From the IMG/VR virus record IMGVR_UViG_3300001683_000041, positions 1 through 34,936 of that record: a DNA stretch of 34,936 nucleotides; one strand, written 5' to 3'. The stretch comes from a virus. The notes beneath the pieces are model-generated. The model was not told the origin of the DNA and made no database searches. It worked only from the letters and a program-made list of their open reading frames with translations. Position 1 is the stretch's first letter, and each line of letters opens with the position of its first letter. Shown in pieces: positions 24,617-32,256 of the stretch. Made by a program: the position numbers and the translations under genes.

Positions 24617-24654
24617 CCTGTAGTGAGCCTGAGGAGGGCTACTACGGGTATTTT
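24617..24654 (+). terminator. Probable intrinsic terminator after S74 gene
   Basis: CCTGTAGTGAGCC (24617-24629) pairs with GGGCTACTACGGG (24636-24648) with one bulged G and one G-U pair, then TATTTT follows. It lies 48 bases after the S74-type gene and 40 bases before the next start, so it could separate the fibre unit from the genes after it. Confidence 0.6.
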
Positions 24655-24693
24655 CGAGAGTTAGATCAGGCATGATCCAAATTGGAGAACAAT

Positions 24694-25230
24694 ATGGCAG
24701 CAACAAACTTTACGATCAGGAAGGGAGAAACTTGGTCGAAGGTATTAAATTTAGAAGATTCTAATTGTGTACCCACTCTTCTCGCTGATCTCGGCAGCAA
24801 CCCTTATATGTATTTTGCAGGAATGGCAACGAAGTCCGGAGAGACTTCTGTACCAATCCATTTCAAATACGGAGAGGTGGAGACTAAGACATCCGGCAGG
24901 GGTAGTGGGAAAAAGACGACCACAGGGATATTCGAAGTAATATTATACATTCCAGCGGATGAAGTAGGGTCTTGTAGTATAGTAGGAAATAACACACGGA
25001 CTGAATGTAACTCCGCAGGGGGAACGTGGACAGTAGATGTTCCTGCTAGTCTATTAACGACTACTAATATGGCAGAAGGCTCATGGAGCTATGAGGTGAG
25101 GAAAGGATCAGCATTGGATGTATCCGGTGCAGAATCCTCTGAAACTCTGCTCTACGGTTCTATATCTGTAGAAGCTAGTCCTATAGATCTTTCAGCTGGA
25201 AGTAGTTTTACTTTCTCAACACCGAGATAG
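24694..25230 (+). CDS. Small virion / fibre-associated protein with Cys motif
   Basis: A 178-residue protein beginning MAATNFTIRKGETWSKVLNL, a start seen in phage baseplate/fibre-network proteins that open with a 'G-E/D-T-W' beta strand. I chose ATG 24694 because GGAG lies 6 bases before it; an in-frame TTG at 24682 is less likely. The middle contains GSCSIVGNNTRTECNSAGGT, a two-Cys insertion also present in the next gene. The rest is beta-rich (FEVILYIPADEV, EGSWSYEVRKGS). Function is probably structural, at the tail tip; no enzyme motif is seen. Confidence 0.6.
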   Translation: MAATNFTIRKGETWSKVLNLEDSNCVPTLLADLGSNPYMYFAGMATKSGETSVPIHFKYGEVETKTSGRGSGKKTTTGIFEVILYIPADEVGSCSIVGNNTRTECNSAGGTWTVDVPASLLTTTNMAEGSWSYEVRKGSALDVSGAESSETLLYGSISVEASPIDLSAGSSFTFSTPR

Positions 25231-25236
25231 GGGGGG
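25230..25236 (+). other. G7 tract in the ribosome site of the next gene
   Basis: Seven G residues lie 3 bases before the ATG at 25240 and include the last base of the previous stop codon. The tract serves as the Shine-Dalgarno region, so slippage in it would alter start-site spacing. Confidence 0.6.
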
Positions 25237-25239
25237 TGG

Positions 25240-26022
25240 ATGTCAACGATAACAGTAAAAGATTTATCCACTGGATATTCAACCGTAAAAGATTTATCCA
25301 CTGGACATTTAACCGTAAAAGATTTATCCACTGGATCTTCAACAGTAATAGTCTCTGATAAGGGGACAAAAGGTAGAGCAGGTTTAGTGTGGAGAGAAGC
25401 TTGGATTGGAACTGTGGATTATTATGTAGGAGACGCAGTACAATATTTAGGGTCTAGCTATATCTGTAAAAGATATATAGTAGCTAATGCTTCTGGATTT
25501 CCAAGCGTACTTCCTGATGACTGGCACGTACTGTCGTCACGAGGGGATAGCGGAACAAGGACTGCTTATTCCCCAACAGCTCCTTTAGGTAGTTGTGAAG
25601 TATCATCGCATACAACGGAATCCGCTTGTCTGTCTGTTGGTGGTGTTTGGAAGAATTCCGTAGTAGGAGATATGTGGATAGATTCCAATACAAATGAAGT
25701 ATACATACTTATCTCGACTGCTCCAGTAGACTGGAGAGACATATCAAAGAATGTAACATCAACTGACATCAATGTAACCTCTCATAATAATTTGCCTGCT
25801 GGGAACCTACAGGAGGCTTTAGAGCACCTAGAAGACCAGCTGTACCAGCAAACTGCAGCACCTATGGGGGGCAATCTCTCTGAAGGAGATTTGTGGTACG
25901 ACACAGTTAACGATCGCATGAATGTATATAGAAATAACACATGGGAAGTGCTAGTGACTAGTCCTGCTTTGTCGGATGATACAGGCTACGATAACCTCTC
26001 TATGAATGGTGGATTTTTCTAA
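25240..26022 (+). CDS. Short tail fibre with CBM-like domain
   Basis: A 260-residue fibre. Residues 5-36 hold three near-identical TVKDLSTG repeats. Residues about 48-100 resemble a carbohydrate-binding module 5/12 unit: GLVWREAWIGTVDYYVGDAV, QYLGSSYICKRY, and P-x-x-x-P-D-D-W. A two-Cys insertion follows (GSCEVSSHTTESACLSVGGV), then GDMWIDSNTNEVYI and GDLWYDTVNDRMNVY, two 'G-D-x-W-x-D' beta units common in fibres. It ends in NGGFF, like other fibres here that end GGTF. It is probably a sugar-binding accessory fibre. The ribosome site is the G-rich run just upstream. Confidence 0.68.
   Translation: MSTITVKDLSTGYSTVKDLSTGHLTVKDLSTGSSTVIVSDKGTKGRAGLVWREAWIGTVDYYVGDAVQYLGSSYICKRYIVANASGFPSVLPDDWHVLSSRGDSGTRTAYSPTAPLGSCEVSSHTTESACLSVGGVWKNSVVGDMWIDSNTNEVYILISTAPVDWRDISKNVTSTDINVTSHNNLPAGNLQEALEHLEDQLYQQTAAPMGGNLSEGDLWYDTVNDRMNVYRNNTWEVLVTSPALSDDTGYDNLSMNGGFF
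25255..25344 (+). repeat. Three tandem 30-bp repeats at the start of a fibre gene
   Basis: Three copies of a 30-bp unit starting GTAAAAGATTTATCCACTGG encode VKDLSTG plus three variable residues each. The copies differ at only a few positions, so the array looks recently amplified. Confidence 0.92.
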
Positions 26023-26072
26023 ATCATCCCCCATTACAATGTCCAGAATATACAATCAAAGGAATTAATACA

Positions 26073-27737
26073 ATGGCAAACGTAATAAGAATTAAAAGAA
26101 GTACGATAACAGCAGCACCTGCTAGCTTACTCGAGGGCGAATTAGCTTACTCGGAACTATCAGGTAATCTGTTTATCGGAACGAGCGGATCTTCTCAAAA
26201 AGTAATAGGTGGTAAAGAAGGAATACAAGACACTGTTGGTGCAATGGTCGAAAGTAATGCTGAGACTGGCATCAATGTCACATATGTGGACGGTGGAGTA
26301 GGAGCAGGCAAGCTAAACTTTGAGTTGTCTGCTGACCCCACTATCCAATTGGCTGGAGATTTAGGTGGTTCTGTAACTTTAACAGATCTAGCTACTAGCA
26401 CTTTCAGCTTAGACGCTACTATCCAGACTGGCGCAGTTCAGAGATTGATGGTAAACAAGGATGTTATCACTGGTCAAGTTGACTTAGTAGCTAACCCTGA
26501 CGCAGACGCAGACCGGGTTTTGATATACGACGCTAGCGCAGATGTATTCAAGAAGATCGCTCCTAAGTTTTTAGGTGCTACTACTTTAGGTGCTCTAGAC
26601 AACGTAGGTTCTGACACAATCACATCTGGCAACATTATGATTGCTGATGGCACTGATTGGGAAAGTGTGACAATGTCTGGGGACATCCTAATCACCAACA
26701 CAGGTGATACTCAGATTCAAGCTAACAAAGTAGGTGCAGTGGAGTTAGGTGTTACTGCAGGTACTGCTACAGCTAGCAGAGCATTGGTTGTCGATGCGAG
26801 CAAAGATATCAATTTAGGCACTGGTGACATCACTGCCACGAATATCACAGGTACTTTACAAACTGCTGCTCAAACGAATGTAACATCCGTGGGAGCTCTG
26901 AACGGTCTAGCAGTCGCTGGAACTCAGATTATCGACATGGGAGCCAACAGAGTAGCTAACGTCGCTGAACCAACTCAAGCTCAAGATGCTGCGACTAAGT
27001 CGTATGTTGATGCTGTCAAAACTGGCTTAGATGTAAAAGACTCTGTAAGAGTTGCTACAACTGTTGCTGGAACTTTGGCTACGAGCTTCGAGAATGGCGA
27101 CACAGTTGACGGTATCTCGTTGGCAACTGGTAATAGAATCCTGATTAAAGATCAAGCTACTGCTTCTGAAAACGGTATCTATACAGTTAACGCTTCAGGT
27201 GCACCAACTCGCTCTACAGACATGGATGCGCCACTTGAGATAAGTGGTGGAGTATTTACTTTCGTAGAACAAGGCACAGCTAACGCTGACGCAGGTTTTG
27301 TATTAGCTACAGATGGGGCTATCACGCTTGGTACTACTTCTTTAAGCTTTGTACAGTTCTCTGGGGCTGGTCAAATTACCGCTGGATCAGGCTTATCTAA
27401 AACTGGTAATACTCTAGACGTTAACGTTGATGATTCTTCTATAGAGATAGACGGAGACATTCTCCGTGTTAAAGCTCTAGGGATCACTAATCCGATGATA
27501 GCTGCTGCTACGATTGATCTTACAGCGAAGGTTACTAACACTCTTCCTGTAGCAAATGGTGGTACTGGTCTATCTTCTATAACCTCTAATCACTTAGTTT
27601 ACGGTAACGGATCAAGTGCGATAACTACGTTGGCTCCTGGGACTTTCGATTCAGGAAACAGTGTAGGTCAAATCCTCTCAGTAAACTCTTCAGGTACACC
27701 CACTTGGACGAGCACTATCGACGGTGGGACTTTCTAG
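26073..27737 (+). CDS. Tail fibre protein
   Basis: A 554-residue fibre. The N-terminus (MANVIRIKRSTITAAPASLL, EGELAYSELSGNLFIG) is the widespread fibre head in which a 'P-x-x-L-x-x-G-E-L-A-x-x-x-x-x-G-x-L-F-x-G' pattern attaches to the virion. The shaft includes LGALDNVGSDTI and repeats of short beta units. Residues about 306-360 (QDAATKSYVDAVKTGLDVKD, SVRVATT) are a common fibre module, followed by NGIYTVN. The C-terminus has NTLPVANGGTGLSSITSNHL and ends DGGTF. It is a probable receptor-contacting fibre. The nearest upstream purine-rich ribosome site is AAAGGA, about 9 bases from the ATG. Confidence 0.82.
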   Translation: MANVIRIKRSTITAAPASLLEGELAYSELSGNLFIGTSGSSQKVIGGKEGIQDTVGAMVESNAETGINVTYVDGGVGAGKLNFELSADPTIQLAGDLGGSVTLTDLATSTFSLDATIQTGAVQRLMVNKDVITGQVDLVANPDADADRVLIYDASADVFKKIAPKFLGATTLGALDNVGSDTITSGNIMIADGTDWESVTMSGDILITNTGDTQIQANKVGAVELGVTAGTATASRALVVDASKDINLGTGDITATNITGTLQTAAQTNVTSVGALNGLAVAGTQIIDMGANRVANVAEPTQAQDAATKSYVDAVKTGLDVKDSVRVATTVAGTLATSFENGDTVDGISLATGNRILIKDQATASENGIYTVNASGAPTRSTDMDAPLEISGGVFTFVEQGTANADAGFVLATDGAITLGTTSLSFVQFSGAGQITAGSGLSKTGNTLDVNVDDSSIEIDGDILRVKALGITNPMIAAATIDLTAKVTNTLPVANGGTGLSSITSNHLVYGNGSSAITTLAPGTFDSGNSVGQILSVNSSGTPTWTSTIDGGTF

Positions 27738-27756
27738 TATCCTCCTAAAAATAATG

Positions 27757-27783
27757 ATACCTCTCTTCGGGGAGGCTATTTCT
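27757..27783 (+). terminator. UUCG hairpin after fibre gene
   Basis: CCTCTC (27760-27765) and GGGAGG (27770-27775) close a TTCG loop; an outer ATA/TAT pairing extends the stem, and CTATTTCT follows. It resembles the hairpin after the tail tube gene and may terminate or stabilise fibre mRNA. Confidence 0.55.
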
Positions 27784-27809
27784 AATAAATTAAGCTATAG
27801 GAGAATAAT

Positions 27810-28559
27810 ATGGCGACTTTCGATTATGCCGTAGTTGGCTTTCCAACTAGCCCAACAACAGGGGACTACTTGATAATAGGTTCTATCACTTACCGATATA
27901 CAGCTAAAGGTGCTTGGGACGTGGCATCCTCAGGTGAGAGCACCGTGGGTGGGGCTATGATCTCTGGGATCATCCCCGACACGGATAATGCGTATGACAT
28001 CGGTTCAGCAGGCTATAAAATAAGAGATGTATATATATCAGAGAATTCTCTTTGGTTAGGGGATAACCATAAGATATCAGTCTCTGGCGGCAGAAAGAAG
28101 ACTATAACACGCAAGTTCGGTAAAACTCCTAAGAAAATATTCGATGCTTTAATTGGACCAGGAAAAGCATTTGAGAATGAAGATGCACTGCTCAATAAGT
28201 TCAAGGCTGACATCCACGACCCAGTGCCAGACTCTAGAACAGAACCTGGACAAGCGGATTTCCATCCATCAGTGAAGAACTGGTTGGATTTTGCCGCATT
28301 TAACGGACAAGGAATCTTCAAGACACCAGCAGAGATATTCGACGATGATGAGGATTTTGAAGACGAGGGCAATACTGTATCAGCAACTGATCCTTTAGTA
28401 ACTACCAACCCTGCGGCTGTAGGACATCTGTGGATTAACTCTGTTTCTGGTGAGACATTCGTCTGCAAGGATGCGACTACTAATGCTAATGTGTGGGTAA
28501 ACGGGAATACCGATCCTAACCAGATAAGCTCGATTGCTGCTGCAATCATATTCGGATGA
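27810..28559 (+). CDS. Fibre-like virion protein
   Basis: A 249-residue protein. Residues about 48-85 (GGAMISGIIPDTDNAYDIGS, then YKIRDVYISENSLWLGD) are the repeat 'D-N-A-Y-D-I-G-S-x-x-x-x-x-R-D-V-Y-x-S-x-x-S-L-x-L-G-D' common in aquatic phage fibres. The centre (KKTITRKFGKTPKKIFDALI) is basic and then acidic (DDDEDFEDEG), which is unusual for a shaft. The C-terminus has VGHLWINSVSGETFVCKDAT, a 'G-x-L-W-I-N' beta unit. It likely joins the fibre array; the exact role is unknown. The ribosome site is TAGGAG. Confidence 0.65.
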   Translation: MATFDYAVVGFPTSPTTGDYLIIGSITYRYTAKGAWDVASSGESTVGGAMISGIIPDTDNAYDIGSAGYKIRDVYISENSLWLGDNHKISVSGGRKKTITRKFGKTPKKIFDALIGPGKAFENEDALLNKFKADIHDPVPDSRTEPGQADFHPSVKNWLDFAAFNGQGIFKTPAEIFDDDEDFEDEGNTVSATDPLVTTNPAAVGHLWINSVSGETFVCKDATTNANVWVNGNTDPNQISSIAAAIIFG

Positions 28560-28565
28560 TAGATA

Positions 28566-28646
28566 ATGTCTTTTAAAAATATAAAAGGGATAGGTAATGG
28601 TGCTGCTCAGGTGGTAATTACTTCCCCTATTTTAATGGAGAATTAG
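28566..28646 (+). CDS. Possible 26-residue peptide, in frame with next gene
   Basis: This small frame encodes MSFKNIKGIGNGAAQVVITS then PILMEN and stops with TAG immediately before the ATG of the next gene, in the same frame. The sequence looks like the start of small virion proteins of the next gene's kind ('kNikG-x-G ... vvit-s-p'). It may be a truncated duplicate or a leader peptide. The ribosome site is weak. Confidence 0.35.
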   Translation: MSFKNIKGIGNGAAQVVITSPILMEN

Positions 28647-28961
28647 ATGGAAAATTTTACAAACATACCTATTAGCAGTATAGGGACCAATCCCGTAACA
28701 ATATTCACAGCCACCACAGCTAGCATAGTTCTTAGTTGTAATGTGGCAAACACTTCTTCCTACATAACTCCAGTAGACCTTGTCTTAAATAACGGTGTCT
28801 CTGATACTTACATTAGGAAAGCATTCAGAATAACCAATGGAGATTCTGAAGAATTAACGAAGGGAAACAAAATAGCTTTAAAGGCAGGAGATTCTATTGT
28901 AATTAAAAGTGGGATAGATAATTCTATAGATGTAGTACTAACAGTAGTGGAGGTAGGATAA
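28647..28961 (+). CDS. Small virion-associated protein, beta-rich
   Basis: A 104-residue protein with a beta-sandwich look: NPVTIFTATTASIVLSCNVA, then PVDLVLNNGVSDTYIRKAF, then GNKIALKAGDSIVIKSG and a final strand. This arrangement resembles small decoration/fibre-associated proteins in aquatic tailed phages in which 'L-x-x-G-D-x-I-x-V-x-S' precedes the last strand. The ATG follows GGAGA, and the stop overlaps the next ATG by one base (ATAATG), so the two are coupled. Function unknown; virion location inferred from context. Confidence 0.55.
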   Translation: MENFTNIPISSIGTNPVTIFTATTASIVLSCNVANTSSYITPVDLVLNNGVSDTYIRKAFRITNGDSEELTKGNKIALKAGDSIVIKSGIDNSIDVVLTVVEVG

Positions 28962-29191
28962 TGGCTGGTTTTTATGAAGGATCTGATTTAGCTGATAAAT
29001 CATTCTATGGGTTTAGACTAAACCCTGACAATGGACAACTAACTGTCGAAATTATTAATGATGGGGTATCTGCTGTTGTTCTGCCCCAAGACAGTATCTT
29101 AGATAAATACGACTATAAGCAATGGGTTTGGTCACAAAACTCTTTAAATTTTCAATGGGATAAAGGTCACTTACAGGTGAAAATTATATGA
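28961..29191 (+). CDS. Small hypothetical virion protein
   Basis: A 76-residue protein starting MAGFYEGSDLADKSFYGFRL. Its C-terminal half, YDYKQWVWSQNSLNFQWDKG then HLQVKII, holds a pattern (D-Y-K-Q-W-x-x-S-x-x-x-L-x-F ... G-H-L) that I recall from small proteins next to fibre genes in aquatic phages. It overlaps the gene before it by one base and the gene after it by four (ATGA), indicating a tight three-gene translational unit. Function unknown. Confidence 0.55.
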   Translation: MAGFYEGSDLADKSFYGFRLNPDNGQLTVEIINDGVSAVVLPQDSILDKYDYKQWVWSQNSLNFQWDKGHLQVKII

Positions 29192-30852
29192 CACAATTAA
29201 TAGATTTAGGTAAATTACGGTTTCATTTTGCAGGAGATTGGTTACAATCAACTGTTTATGAATCCAATGATGTAATTAAATATGGTGGTAATGTATATGT
29301 TTATACTTACGCACTAAAATTAGCAGGAATTCTTCCTACTGAGACTTCTCATTGGGCATTGATGGTTGAAGGTTTCAAATTCCAAGGAGTATTTGACACT
29401 AGTGTTTCTTATCGCATTGGTGATGGTATTGCTCACGGTGGTAAGATCTACGTTTCTATATTGGATAGCACAAACCAAACTCCTCCTAATACTACTTATT
29501 GGAGCCAATTCGTTGATGGTATCCAATATGAAGGTATCTACTCTGGCGTAGGTATCTACCAAAAGAATGATGTTGTTATCTACGGTGGTTCTACTTATAT
29601 CGCTAAACAAGATACTACAGCAAACCTTCCTACTGTTACAGCATATTGGGAAAAATTCATTGAAGGTATCTCTCCTAGAAGTGTTTACAATAATGCTACT
29701 ATATATGTTCCTAATGATCTAGTTGCTTATGGTCCTAACATTTATAGAGCAAAAGTGGATACAACAGGCAACGTTCCCTCACTTACAGCTTTTTGGGAAA
29801 TCTATATATCTGGTGTAGTATTCCAAGGGGCTTACGACAGTGCCACTACCTATTATTTGAATGATATAGTTTCTTATGGCGCTAATACATATAGATCTAA
29901 ATTAACACAATCTAATGTATTACCAACCGTTACTACAGAATGGGAATTGCTAACAACTGGGTTCTCTTACCAAGGTGTTTGGTCTAGTACTACTGCTTAT
30001 CTGATTGGGCAAGTAATTAAGTACGGTGGTTCAATATTTCAAGCAATATCAGATAACGATAATGTTAATCCAACTGTTACCGAAACTTGGACAAAACTTG
30101 TTGCTGGTTATGATACTAAAGGCGATTGGGATACAGCAACACAATATGGTATTGATGAAGTAGTCTCTTATGGTGGTAATACTTATATCTCTGTATTACC
30201 TCATGCTTCTACCGTATTCAATACAGATCTTGTTGCTGGTAAGTGGTTGAAGTTCAACAGTGGTATTAGGTTTCGTGGTGTTTGGTCTAGTGCCAACACT
30301 TATCTGCCTGATGATATTGTAACTTCTGGTTCATCTTCTTATATTGCTATTGAACTCGTAACTGCTGGAACAGAACCTCGTTTAGGAAATAATACTAGTT
30401 TCTTATTGTTAGCAGCTGGTGCTGAAGGTTTTATTTCTAAGTCTGGTGACACAATGACTGGGGTGTTAACTTTAAGCGGAAATCCTCAAGCAAATTTAGA
30501 TGCAGCAACAAAGGTTTACGTTGATAACGCAGAAGCAGATGCAAAAACATATTCTGATAGTAAAACTGCTGCCGCAATTGTAGCATCAGAAGCATATGCT
30601 GATCAATCAGAAGAAGATGCAAAAGCATATACTGATATTAATACTGTACCTTTCACAAAGGAAAATTTAATAGAACTAAAATCAGATCAATCATTAGGAA
30701 AATATGAAACAATTTCTGTTGGTGGTTTATCAACTCACACTATTGTATATTCTGGTAAAACTATAGTATCATGGAAAGAAACTAATTCTATTACACAAGA
30801 AACGAAATCTTATACAGTTAATGCTGATGGCATTTCATTTACAGTTACATAA
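29188..30852 (+). CDS. Tail fibre with eight carbohydrate-binding-like repeats
   Basis: A 554-residue protein. Residues about 12-410 are eight tandem units of roughly 49 residues with the pattern G-x-(W/Y/F)-x-x-x-x-x-Y-x-x-x-D-x-V-x-Y-G-G-x-x-Y-x-A ... P-x-x-x-x-x-W. Examples are YEGIYSGVGIYQKNDVVIYG and YQGVWSSTTAYLIGQVIKYG. This is the layout of CBM5/12-type chitin- or polysaccharide-binding modules. After them comes the classic fibre element SGDTMTGVLTLSG and DAATKVYVDN, a helical Ala/Asp stretch, and a beta-rich end. It probably binds surface glycans. The coding DNA is clearly AT-richer than upstream genes, suggesting separate acquisition. Confidence 0.8.
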   Translation: MTQLIDLGKLRFHFAGDWLQSTVYESNDVIKYGGNVYVYTYALKLAGILPTETSHWALMVEGFKFQGVFDTSVSYRIGDGIAHGGKIYVSILDSTNQTPPNTTYWSQFVDGIQYEGIYSGVGIYQKNDVVIYGGSTYIAKQDTTANLPTVTAYWEKFIEGISPRSVYNNATIYVPNDLVAYGPNIYRAKVDTTGNVPSLTAFWEIYISGVVFQGAYDSATTYYLNDIVSYGANTYRSKLTQSNVLPTVTTEWELLTTGFSYQGVWSSTTAYLIGQVIKYGGSIFQAISDNDNVNPTVTETWTKLVAGYDTKGDWDTATQYGIDEVVSYGGNTYISVLPHASTVFNTDLVAGKWLKFNSGIRFRGVWSSANTYLPDDIVTSGSSSYIAIELVTAGTEPRLGNNTSFLLLAAGAEGFISKSGDTMTGVLTLSGNPQANLDAATKVYVDNAEADAKTYSDSKTAAAIVASEAYADQSEEDAKAYTDINTVPFTKENLIELKSDQSLGKYETISVGGLSTHTIVYSGKTIVSWKETNSITQETKSYTVNADGISFTVT

Positions 30853-30866
30853 AAAGAGGAAAGAAA

Positions 30867-32225
30867 ATGTCAGATATACTATTACAAAATGCTATCAGTC
30901 AAGTAACTGAAGCAATTACTGATAAAATTAAATCACCACCATCTTTACCCTCACTAGATATGATAGATCTAAAAGCTACTATCATATCTGGGGTAGATGA
31001 TATTCTAGCATCACTGGCAACGAATACAAGTGGGTTTAAAGAAGATACACACGGATGTCGTATTTGTCTTTTATCATGCCAGTGCCAGATCGGTTCTTGT
31101 TATCATGCTGTTAGGGGGGCAGCCCAATCTCCATTAGGGAATCAGGATGATACTAATAGTAGCTGGTCACAACTCGGATTTACTACAGCAGATTCAGAAG
31201 ATTCACTGAAGAGTATTATCGACATTTGGTTTGAATCACCTTCAGCAATTCTATATAAACTTATGTATAATGAGTTTTCATCTGTTCAAAGGTCAGAGTT
31301 AAAGGCTGTGGTACGAAATGTATTAATAGAACATTTGGCAGAAAATGATATCAACCCTTCAGGTTTAAAAGCAACGTTAGAAGAATCCTTGATATCTACT
31401 GATATCTTAAAGGTTTGTGGTGCTAGTTGGAAAACTGGTGAAGGTAAAAGTCAACAATGGGTCGTTCCAGCGGGAGCATCTAGAGCAAAGTTTCAGGGAA
31501 CATCGGGCGCTTGTTGCTGTGGTGGAAACCAATTTGGTGCTAATGGGGCTTTTGCTCAAGTAATTATGGATGTAACTCCAGGGGAAACTTACACACTTTG
31601 TGCTGGTTGTTCTTGTTCAAGATACTGTTGCTCAAATAGCGAACCTGGTCGTGCTTGTATGTCAGGGGTTACTGGTCCAGGTATTTCTACTCTGAAGGCG
31701 GATGGGGGTTGCTGGAACAACTGCAACGCCATGCATTGTTTAAGAACCATAGTTGGTGTTGGTGGTACATGCTACAGGTTCCAAAACCCTTATTGTACAA
31801 GTAGTGGTCCTTGTTATTGCAACTATGGTGAGTATTGTTTTGGCGGTTCTTGCTCAACTTGTGGTGTTGTCCCAATTTACGCTGATTGTTCGACTGGTAG
31901 ATGTTTCTTAGCAACAATAGATAGTTCAAGAAACCCAGAAGATATAGGGGGTATGAGACCATTACATGGTGGTGGTTGTTTAGATACAAACAATTATGGA
32001 TGGCACTCAAGACCACCAGTATTAGATTCTGATGAATGTAAAATGTTTACTGCTGGATGTCAAATCCAAACCTTTACTTCAGGCTCTTGCTGTGGTGGTT
32101 GTCATGGAAAAGACTGGGCCACCCATCCTGGACACGGTGGTGCTGGTACACATGTTATGGGTGGTGCTAATAATCATATAGGTGACACTGGTCGTGGTGG
32201 TTTAGTAAAAGTTGAGTGGAAATAA
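30867..32225 (+). CDS. Cys-rich tail tip / receptor-binding-like protein, copy 1
   Basis: A 452-residue protein. The N-terminal 180 residues are helical with a conserved Cys cluster (CRICLLSCQCQIGSCYHAVR). From about residue 182 (LKVCGASWKTGEGKSQQWVV) a Gly/Cys-rich domain begins: GACCCGGNQFGANGAFAQV, YTLCAGCSCSRYCCSN, then many Cys and His to the C-terminal GRGGLVKVEWK. I recall such Cys-rich ends from structural proteins of aquatic phages. Multiple disulfides or metal sites would make a rigid tip. Its second half is duplicated in the next gene. An adhesion role is inferred from place and type. Confidence 0.68.
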   Translation: MSDILLQNAISQVTEAITDKIKSPPSLPSLDMIDLKATIISGVDDILASLATNTSGFKEDTHGCRICLLSCQCQIGSCYHAVRGAAQSPLGNQDDTNSSWSQLGFTTADSEDSLKSIIDIWFESPSAILYKLMYNEFSSVQRSELKAVVRNVLIEHLAENDINPSGLKATLEESLISTDILKVCGASWKTGEGKSQQWVVPAGASRAKFQGTSGACCCGGNQFGANGAFAQVIMDVTPGETYTLCAGCSCSRYCCSNSEPGRACMSGVTGPGISTLKADGGCWNNCNAMHCLRTIVGVGGTCYRFQNPYCTSSGPCYCNYGEYCFGGSCSTCGVVPIYADCSTGRCFLATIDSSRNPEDIGGMRPLHGGGCLDTNNYGWHSRPPVLDSDECKMFTAGCQIQTFTSGSCCGGCHGKDWATHPGHGGAGTHVMGGANNHIGDTGRGGLVKVEWK

Positions 32226-32226
32226 T
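31407..32226 (+). repeat. Duplicated Cys-rich domain, copy 1 (partner 32836-33655)
   Basis: The segment coding the Cys-rich domain occurs twice in tandem. The first 92 bases (31407-31498 and 32836-32927) are identical, and most of the remainder is alike, with scattered codon-level differences. The partner in the second gene contains one extra G at the start of the divergent part. Confidence 0.92.
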
Positions 32227-32256
32227 TTTTTAGGAGAACATAAAATGTCAGATATA
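32181..32256 (+). repeat. 76-bp direct repeat spanning stop and next start, copy 1
   Basis: A 76-bp stretch covers the end of a Cys-rich gene, the intergenic TTTTTTAGGAGAA ribosome site and the first codons (MSDI) of the next gene. It recurs at 33608-33683 with a single base difference. Recombination between the copies would remove or add exactly one gene cassette. Confidence 0.93.

Noticed and set aside
28013-28549. 178-codon - strand open frame opposite a fibre-like gene
   Set aside because: The + strand frame has a clear fibre motif and a good ribosome site; the reverse product is Ser/Leu-rich without a start signal.
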